Shown here piece after piece: positions 57,233-64,000 of a stretch of DNA of 64,000 nucleotides (position 1 is the stretch's first letter; every line of letters begins with the position of its first letter). Where the stretch lies: NCBI GenBank assembly GCA_027579435.1, contig JANBPK010000780.1:1-64000 (forward strand), given 5' to 3'. A program made the position numbers and the translations under genes. The notes under the pieces were generated by a model that did not search any database, was not told the DNA's origin, and worked only from the letters and a program-made list of their open reading frames with translations. The stretch comes from Candolleomyces eurysporus. Lineage: Eukaryota > Basidiomycota > Agaricomycetes > Agaricales > Psathyrellaceae.

Positions 57233-58761
57233 TCAGGTTTCAATAAGGGCGCTAGCCGGGATATTGCTACGTATGCGAAAATCTTCGAACGATTTGTTAA
57301 CAGAATCTAGTCTCGACGTGTCATAAGAGGAAGAAAAAGAGTTAGAAATAATGTCGGAAACCCGACGCCAATAGAGAAGAAAGGCGAGGGACTTCCATCG
57401 ACCAACAGAGGCGACGACGTGAGGGGGCATACCTCCCAAGAGAAGCTCTGTGGCTCCGCCGATTCGGAAGCTATGGCCATGAACGCGAAGGAGGCCTAGC
57501 GAGCTCCAGATTGAATGGCAGCGGTCCAAGAACTTGTTCTTGACCATGGGGACCCAACGGCCGCTCTCCGTTCGATACGAGAAGAGGTGAGAAGAAGAGG
57601 GAGCAGACGCGTTGACCTTCAAGTGGTTAGCCATGGCCCTGGTCGGGGAACACCTGTCATGACCGACAACATGGATGTCGGCACCAGCGTCCTTCGTGAC
57701 TTTTGTCCAGGGGATGTGGAAGGTGAGAGACTCCTGGGGAGAGGAACGGGTCGAGGAAGAGGTGGGGAGGGAGGTCGAGAAGGTCACGGCGGCAGAGGAC
57801 CTAACGGCCGGTCAGTAAGAGGGGAGGCTTTCAGCGGCATAAAAAGACAGGAATCGAACCTGTCGACATTAAGGCGAGGCGAGAAAGACTTCTCTGACGA
57901 GACAGTCAGTTCCCCGAGCCTACAACAAGACCAGAACGCGATGCAGGCGACCGCCCAGACCGCCGCGTCGAAGGAGTCCGAAGTGTTGAGGTTCTTCTGA
58001 AGAGCCAGGATGTGCTCCAGAGTCACAGGATTGCGAGGGTTCTTCTTCGAAGAGACAGGAGCCATCCTCGAGGCGCCGAGCTTCACATGAGTGACAAACT
58101 CAGAAGAGCCGTGCCAGGGGGCGTTGTTGACGATGTGCCAGGCCCGAACTGCCGACATCCAGGAATTAATGGAGCTAGAAGAAGCCTTCGAGGCTTGGTC
58201 GGCGACGAAGGCGGCGAGGAGGGTGGAGGAGGCTGGCATGCGGCTGTACTCCGAGATCCCTTCTCTGTCACAGAATTCGGTGAAGCGAAGTAGACCGGAG
58301 CCGTAGCCTGTGCGAGTCGTTTCCGCGAGGGAAGAGACAGCGGCGATGTTAATTTTTCTGATGGAGTCGAACGAGATCTCGGCTCGCATGGAATCAAGCT
58401 GTGAGAGGGAGAAGGGAGTAACCCAGTGGGAGATCCTGTCCCTGGCGGCGACGGCTGGGCGTAACGAGGAAGGGAGGAGCTTGAGGTCTCTCGTGCCTCG
58501 TGGCTTGACTTGTTTGCCAACAATGGGGCGGGAGGCGAGAACGTCTTCGACTGAAGAGGGAGAGGGTTTTTGGTCTAAAGAGAGAGGGCTCTGAGAAGAG
58601 GAGGAGATCGGGGAGGAGGAGAGATGCTTGAATTTGCCGAGGAACGTGCGCGGGGAAGGTGACACCGAAGGGGGCGGAGGGGAGGACTCCGGTTCACTCT
58701 TCACGCTCAGCGACGGGTCGTCACAAGACGCCCTAGGGCGGTTGAGGATAAATCTATGCAT
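57233..58761 (-). CDS. Tyrosine recombinase of the YR retroelement
   Basis: The first part, from MHRFILNRPRASCDDPSLSV, has a Ser/Pro-rich linker, then the core-binding domain (IAAVSSLAETTRTGYGSGLL, SSTLLAAFVADQASKASSSS). The catalytic domain starts with FWSCCRLGELTV, whose Arg is the first active-site residue. The second part has GHSFRIGGATELLLGGMPP (HxxR) and GRWKSLAFLLYWR, with Trp in the third position and a candidate nucleophile Tyr. A frame change lies between PLTDRPLGPLPP and ESLTFHIPWTKVTKDAGADI around 57720-57790; a short intron ending in CCCAG near 57732 may explain it, but I found no clear donor. Confidence 0.75.
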
Positions 58762-58925
58762 GAGTTATGTAAGGGCGAAGCTCCTCCGGGAGCTCGAATT
58801 TCGAGGGGATGCGACGAGACCCGGGACCCAGATTTCCGCGCGAAATCGGGTCAGCGGGGTTGTCGGCAGACTTGACGTAGACGACATCCAGCGAGATGTG
58901 GAGGGAGTCTAGAATATACATGAAC

Positions 58926-60717
58926 CTAAATGAAGGTGAGAATGAGAGAGAGAGAGACGAGAGGAGGGAGTGACCTTCTAATCGAGAAGTTCACTTCGAA
59001 ATTGCGGCTACGGCCCTTGTAGTAGGCGCCGATTATGCCCTGGTTGTCCGACTGGACCCTGACCTTGCAGTTCCTGAGACCTTTTGCCTCCAGATGGAGG
59101 ACGAGAAGCTCGAGAGCGAGGCATTCAAGCCAACCTATGTCCCTCCCAGGGCCTTTCCAGCTCCTCGCAAGCCTCCAGGCGTCCCATTCGTCGCCCCAGG
59201 CCAGACCGATGCCCCAGTCTGTGGAAGCGTCGACACTGATGCCAAGGTCTAAAGAGTCGCCGAGAGAGACGAGAGAGCGGGAGAGGTTTGGGATCCGCAG
59301 CTGCTGGACCCACCATCCAACGTCAGAGATGAGAGAGGGAGGGGGGTACAGAGAAGTACTGGGAGGGTAGTTCGCAAAGCGGGATATGAAGGACGAGAGA
59401 GATGGGAGGCGAGAGCGGCCGAGACGGTGAACGAAGGCGATGTGGCACAGGGAGCCGTGCAGCTTCATCAGCCACTCTTCCGAGACCTTCCCTCCACCTT
59501 TCACAAAGGCGAGGAAGGATTCCGCACGATAAAGGAATTTTTTTCTCTTTTCTTCGGGGAGGGAGACCTGGCGGGCGTCGATGTCCCAAAGCAATCCGAC
59601 GTAGGTGAAAGAGGACGCAAAGTCCTGTCCTTTGTCTTCGTGCCAGGGAATGCCCGTGGAGGCGGTGAGTTCCATCACCCTGTCGCGATCGTAATCGTAA
59701 ACGAAGGGGTCGGAGACCGAGCCGGCACCTGAAGAGGGGTAATGAAGGGAGGAGACATCGTCGCTCCATTTGGCGGAGGGGCCTATGCCGTGAAGGCGCC
59801 AGATTCTGAGAACGGCGCCAGGCATGGGAGCAGAGTTGCTCTCTGAGGCGACTGCGCCAAAGGGGCAGCAGTGCTGTAGATAGAAGTTACCCTCCCTGCC
59901 CTGCATGACAAACCAGCGTTTGTGAGCAGGGCAGATGGGAGTTCGGCGGTGAAACTTCGAAACGTCGAGAACCATGGCCTGAGTGCCAGGGGGAGAGGAG
60001 GAGATCTGGGAAGGGAGAGACACGTCCAGTAAGCGACGTGAACGACGAAGGGCGCATACAGACACGAGAGAGGAGAGGGCGTGGCAGCCTGAACGGCATG
60101 CAGGGCCGAGGCATGGCAGCCGGGATGGAGGGGGCATGGCAGCCCTGACGCGAGAGGAAAGGGTGCGGCAACCCAGAGAGCACGGCAGCTCAGGCAGCGC
60201 GACAGCTGCACGGCACTCAGTGGCCGGGAGACAAGAGTCTCGATGGGCACGGAGGACCCAGGAAGGGAGAGGGACTCACTAGTTCAGAGACGTATTCGGC
60301 GGTGTCGTATTTTGTAGGGAAATCTTCCTTGTCCGAGTAGGAGTTGGTGGAGGGGTGCGACTTCGAGGATTTTGAGAGGTTGATACAGAGTCGTAGTTTC
60401 TTTTCGAAGGAGCCTTCTATTTCTTTCTCGTCGATGGCGATAGGTGAGCACTGAAAGGGGCCTCCTAGGATGCCTTCAAGTTCTTCTTTCGAGTAGGGGC
60501 CACTCATCCTGCCCGACTCGACCTCCTCCTTGAAATACTGGTCTACGAAGTCCATGTGTTGGTTTATCGACTTGTTGTTTGGGAAGATGACGGTCTCCGT
60601 GAGTTCCGGGAAGACGCCCATCGGGAAGCCTTCTCGTAATTTTTNGGGTAAGGTGGGGGAATTCTTCGCGAAGGGTCGGGAATTTGTCGAAGAGGGAGTC
60701 GAAGGCGTCGGCAACAT
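58926..60717 (-). CDS. Reverse transcriptase and RNase H of the YR retroelement
   Basis: Upstream part: KLREGFPMGVFPELTETVIF (in frame if the N at 60646 is dropped), GPFQCSPIAI, KKLRLCINLSKSSKSHPSTN and DFPTKYDTAEYVSEL. After the intron: ISSSPPGTQAMVLDVSKFHR, with the first catalytic Asp, then CPAHKRWFVMQGREGNFYLQ and HCCPFGA, and AKWSDDVSS with the Asp pair. RNase H: LGISVDASTDWGIGLAWG, LECLALELLVLHLE and VRVQSDNQGIIGAYY carry the acidic residues. The true N-terminus and its link to gag are unclear. Confidence 0.75.
60006..60279 (-). other. Spliceosomal intron inside the reverse transcriptase
   Basis: Donor GTGAGT at 60279-60274, acceptor CCCAG ending at 60006, length 274 bp (not a multiple of three). 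Removal joins AEYVSEL to ISSSPPGTQAM in phase 0, a continuous RT sequence. The intron is C/T-rich on the minus strand and holds a short GGCATGGCAGCC repeat. Confidence 0.7.
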
Positions 60718-60819
60718 AAGGTGTACAGATACGGTTGAGGATGTCGGGATTAGTGGAGGAAAGGGAGTCGGGGAGAGGAAGGGGGGAGAAGTTCTCCTGT
60801 GATGGGAGAACGGAGCGCG

Positions 60820-62522
60820 TCAGGCTTGACGCTGCTGGCGGGAAGGGCAGACGGAGGCGAAGTGCTCTGCGCCGCAGAGAGAGCACATATGCTCTGCCCT
60901 GTTGTGGGCGTGGCAGCCTGCGCCCATGGTTCCGCTGACGTTCCATCTCGTGCAGATCGGGTTGTTGCCGTGGATCGTGCAGAGAACTCCGTTCGAGAGG
61001 CGGCTGTAGAGAGGGGAGCCGTCGATTTTGGTGGAAGCGGTACACGTGTGAGCCTTGTGGTCGCTCCCGCCGCATATAAAACAGCAGGAGGGTCCTCTCG
61101 GACCCTTCTGATTGGATTGGGGGCGGCTCTGTTGAGAGCGACGAGACGAGGGGGGGAGGGGGGGGGAAGAAAGGACTGGGAGGGGTGATNGGGGCTGCTG
61201 GTAGTGAAATTGCTGGGGTTGGGAAAGAAAGGGTTGATGGGGGGTGGGGAGTTGATAGGCGGGGTAAGCGGGAAAGGACTGGGGATAATGAGACGATTGA
61301 AAGGGGATATGGGAAGGGAATGACTGGGAAGGGAAAGAGGGAGGGAGAGAGGATTTCGAGTCGGGAACGATGCCGAGCTTGGCGTGGACAGAGGCCACCT
61401 TGTCATACGCCATCCTGTAGTCCTGTCGTACCTCGTTAAGTAAATCCTTGTGCATACCGGGCTTGAATACAAAGGGCTGAACGAAATATTTCTTCCTCAT
61501 GAGAATGTCGACTAGGAGGACACAGGTGAAGTCGTAGTCGGATCCCTGGGCGGCGAAAATGCTCATACACCACTCGTAATGGGTGACAAGCCACCTGGCC
61601 CATCGGTCATCCTTCTTGACGTTTTGAGCCCAGAGGACGTGAGTACCGGTGGCGCCGTACCAATCTCTTTGAGAGAGAAGATGCTCCTTCGGGATTCTTT
61701 TGTGGTCGGCGTCGATTACTCTGATGGTGGTGGCCTTCCCGTCGACGTCAATCGTGGCTCTTACCGTCTTGATCGAGTTGGCGTGGAAGCTGACGAATTC
61801 CATGCCTTCTCTGGTGAAGAGACCGAGTTGACAGTACAGGCCGGCGTGATCCAGCATGTCGACCTCCCTAGCGACAGAGGTGTCGAGAACCTGGGAGGTG
61901 TCCAGATCCAGCTCAGGTCGACATTTGACTCTGAGTTTCTTGGCTAGGGTGGACTCCAGCTCCCTGGAAGGGGAGGTGGGCCTCTTAAGACCGGACTTGA
62001 TGGCCGAGGTGAGGTCGCCTAGCATGCGTTTGAAGTCGACAGTGGAGCCAGGGGCGTCAGGGAGAGGGGGGGGGGCTCATCAGCCTCATCCGAGATGGAG
62101 ATGAGGGACTCTAGATCCGAGTCCTCGTTGACCTTGGGCTCGAGATCCTCGATGTACGAAGAGAGGTCTTTCGCGCCACTCGCTTTCAGCTTCCGAAGGA
62201 TGCGCTTGACACCGTTCCTGGCTTGGATCGCGGCATTCTCGGCCTTTTTCTCGTACCGGCTCATGACAGATATCTCGGCTATCCTGGCGGTGTCTGTATG
62301 CGTCTTCGACCTGGTGGACATCTTGGAGAGGTAGGGAAGATGAGAGCGAATAAGGAGAGTAATACTCAGGCAGAAAGAAAGAAAGATCGCTCGGGTAGAG
62401 CGAATGTATGCTGTCGTTCGAGGTGGGGGAACGAAAGCAGGAGAGAGGAATGAGGCGCGCAGGCGCTTGAGGAGCGGACGCGTACACAAGCGCAAACTGC
62501 GCGCATCACCTGACCGCTTCAA
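60820..62522 (-). CDS. Gag-like protein of the YR retroelement
   Basis: The probable start MSTRSKTHTDTARIAEISVM lies inside the first frame. After the poly-C run the frame continues as STVDFKRMLGDLTSAIKSGL. The middle has DADHKRIPKEHLLSQRDWYG and WARWLVTHYEWCMSIFAAQG. A Pro/Gln/Ser-rich stretch follows (N at 61190), then Cys/His clusters CCFICGGSDHKAHTC and CSLCGAEHFASVC, fitting nucleic-acid-binding zinc fingers, and the end at 60820. Start to be confirmed. Confidence 0.7.
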
Positions 62523-62637
62523 GGGAGGAGCTAACTTGTCATACGATTCGTCGTCCCGTACGCTACGCTACACTGTAACTAATCTACGCAGCCTTCTGGC
62601 GGTACCAGTCCAAACTCCAGGACAGGAATAAAAAGTA

Positions 62638-62728
62638 ACCATTGATGGGACTCGAACCCACAACCTTTGCCTAGAACGGGCTTCGCCCAGTGTAGGAAAG
62701 CAACGCACTACCATTGTGCTACAATGGC
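62638..62728 (-). tRNA. tRNA-Arg (anticodon CCU) with 20-nt intron
   Basis: Read on the minus strand: acceptor GCCATTG pairs with CAATGGT (first pair G-U). D arm GCAC-AATGGTA-GTGC. Anticodon stem TTGCT/GGCAA, loop TT-CCT-A with the intron after position 37 (CACTGGGCGAAGCCCGTTCT, itself a GGGC-GAA-GCCC hairpin), then A38. T arm GTGGG-TTCGAGT-CCCAT has the B-box GGTTCGAGTCC. Anticodon CCU reads AGG. A shift by one base (UCC, Gly) fits the stem less well and would give a U at 37. It lies about 116 bp upstream of the retroelement gag frame, on the same strand. Confidence 0.85.
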
Positions 62729-63019
62729 TTTCAAATTGAACGAAAAAGAGGTGCTCCGAATCGTGATTACCAAATCAAAGTCGTAAAATCAACAGTCGTA
62801 GACTGAATTCAGCGATCGTAACCTGGAAGTCAGTCGACCTTTCAATTTTTGAGTTTGACTATGTTACGATCGTGATTGCCAGGGCGGCCAGGGGCGTCGA
62901 GCTCTAAATCGAGAAAGAAAAAACAAGGTAGTACCTTTCATTTACATACATAGACACAACAAACATTTTCATACACTAGGTTACATACATCCAAGTCCAT
63001 CGAAGGGTCCAAGTTCGTA
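62729..63019. other. Spacer
   Basis: No gene. The right part (from about 62950) is a diverged copy of the 3' flank of the F-box gene at 53270-53358 (CACTAGGTTACATACATCC against ACTAGGCTACAGTCATCC). Confidence 0.45.
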
Positions 63020-63191
63020 TTACACTAACAGTCCCCGTGGTGCTATACGTCTCCCAAATATATCTTCAACGCGAATTTCCTTCGACCGACGCTCTTCCAA
63101 AAAGCCATTGAAGATTTTGGCCTTCCCCTCCTCCAAGAGTGCTTCAACATTCGCCTCCCCAAACAACCGAATAACCTTGAGATCGATAACT
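63020..63191 (-). pseudogene. 3' fragment of the F-box gene
   Basis: It encodes IDLKVIRLFGEANVEALLEE, then FNGFLEERRSKEIRVEDIFG and RRIAPRGLLV, which corresponds to the last 50 residues of the F-box protein at 53359-54745 (LKTVRLFGEGNVQALLSEVN...VRVEDVFGRRIAS). The rest of the gene is absent; the break is at about 63192. Confidence 0.75.
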
Positions 63192-63940
63192 AGCTCTTGT
63201 GGATCTCCCCGTCAAATCAACACGCTTACATTCTTGCCCGCCACCATCTTCCCTCGTTATTGAGCCTGTTTTCTATCCCCGAAACCTTGCCTGTGACAGA
63301 TAACAATCACCGCAGGATTGCCTGCACGTCTACCTGTTCGTCCCTCAGTACAATTTACTTTTTGTTTTCTCTGACGCGACATCGTTACAACGGATCCTAA
63401 AACAGACCTAAATCCGACAGTATTTCAAGTAACCATCTCATGCTCGGCGTTCTTCGAGTGTGGGCGTCTTCACTTCTTGGGCCTAGACTTACGAGCGCTG
63501 CGCGAATCGCAGAGCTTTTCTCTGATTTCGTCACATCGAATCCGAAGTCTAGTAGGCTTGATAGAAAAAAGTAGGAAAAATGCCGCTTTGAATCCCTTGA
63601 ATCGACCATATCTAGCCCGCTTTCAAGTTGGAATGAAGACGCACCGCTGCCAGTGAAGTCCCGTGAGCTGTATACTTGTTACTATTAATAGTCTAGCAGT
63701 ATATCGCGGCGCGGCACATGCTGAACCAAATCAGAATTAGAGGAGCAAAGCGGGAACTGAAGGCTTTGTCTCTCTAAATCACGGTGTTACAGCTAGTCAT
63801 AATCGATCGGCGACCAAATGCAATGTACCAGTCATGTGAACTTGACACAGGTTCGGGCACCGCCTTGGGCATGGGTCAAGCTGCCACGAGGCTAGCGCGG
63901 TTTTCATACTTTGTCTCCTCACCCAGTCACACTCGGCACA
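63192..63940. other. Spacer and promoter of the last STAND gene
   Basis: Nothing recognised. Short frames only. The promoter of the gene starting at 63941 should lie at its right end. Confidence 0.4.
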
Positions 63941-64000
63941 ATGCCCTCCCATTTCAAAAATGCCAGTAACTTCAACATCGAGGGGGACACTCATATCTAT
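63941..64000 (+). CDS. Start of another STAND protein, cut by the window end
   Basis: Twenty codons, MPSHFKNASNFNIEGDTHIY, match the N-terminus of the intact STAND gene at 17249 (FHGAHDFHIEGGTHIYTK). This is an N-terminal motif shared by the family here, so the gene probably continues beyond the window with a first intron and a NACHT domain. Only the start can be seen. Confidence 0.65.
   Translation, partial: MPSHFKNASNFNIEGDTHIY

Larger units (their letters stand above)
57233..62522 (-). mobile_element. Tyrosine-recombinase retrotransposon, DIRS/Ngaro-like
   Basis: Order on the minus strand: gag with zinc fingers, reverse transcriptase, RNase H, tyrosine recombinase. No DDE integrase is present. 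RT followed by RNase H and a YR is the mark of the DIRS superfamily. I did not find the Dam-like methyltransferase of DIRS1, and terminal repeats are unresolved, so the exact group is open. Frame breaks lie at a long poly-C run (plus strand poly-G near 62066-62076) and at the N at 60646, both probably errors, so the element may be nearly intact. Confidence 0.8.

Noticed and set aside
57842..57905. Perfect B-box GGTTCGATTCC with T-stem and following T run, like a tRNA 3' half
   Set aside because: It codes for RLNVDRFDSCLFMP in the tyrosine recombinase, and no acceptor or D arm can be formed.

Overview
The window looks like nuclear DNA of a mushroom-forming basidiomycete (Agaricomycetes). The grounds are genes cut by many 45-80 bp introns, the fungus-specific elongation factor 3, several STAND/NACHT NTPases of the basidiomycete type, a TET/JBP-type dioxygenase, and Copia and tyrosine-recombinase retroelements. 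I cannot name the species. The assembly has systematic errors at homopolymers: most N calls sit beside homopolymers, and dropping the N restores the frame in five genes. Single-base frame breaks at poly-C runs are therefore not good evidence for pseudogenes here.

Left part (1-19.8 kb) is accessory. It holds a 3'-cut YIF1 gene, a STAND NTPase with a nonsense codon, a cytochrome P450 relic, a probable solo LTR, two unknown plus-strand genes tail to tail with an apparently intact TET/JBP-like 2OG-Fe(II) dioxygenase, a minisatellite, a Copia element lacking reverse transcriptase, and a tandem array of STAND genes (one 5'-cut copy, one intact copy, one remnant).

Middle part (19.8-43.3 kb) is mostly housekeeping: WDR33/Pfs2 (mRNA 3'-end processing), a Glc7/PP1 regulatory subunit with a CBM21 domain, V-ATPase subunit a, elongation factor 3, a SAM methyltransferase and an SLC25 mitochondrial carrier. 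Between them lie one or two unknown genes and the first of three coiled-coil proteins.

Right part (44-64 kb) holds two more coiled-coil proteins of that family, a PL14 polysaccharide lyase (damaged), an F-box gene whose upstream DNA is a copy of the upstream DNA of a coiled-coil gene, a DIRS/Ngaro-like retroelement with an intron inside its reverse transcriptase, an intron-containing tRNA-Arg(CCU), a 3' fragment of the F-box gene, and the first 20 codons of another STAND protein at the right edge.

The most striking item is the coiled-coil family at 37.5-39.5, 44.3-47.3 and 47.8-49.3 kb. All three proteins end in a CaaX box with terminal Met (CMIM, CTIM, CTIM). A long coiled coil with a farnesylation signal is the layout of nuclear lamins, which fungi are thought to lack. 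One member has grown by tandem repetition of a segment of about 145-150 residues.
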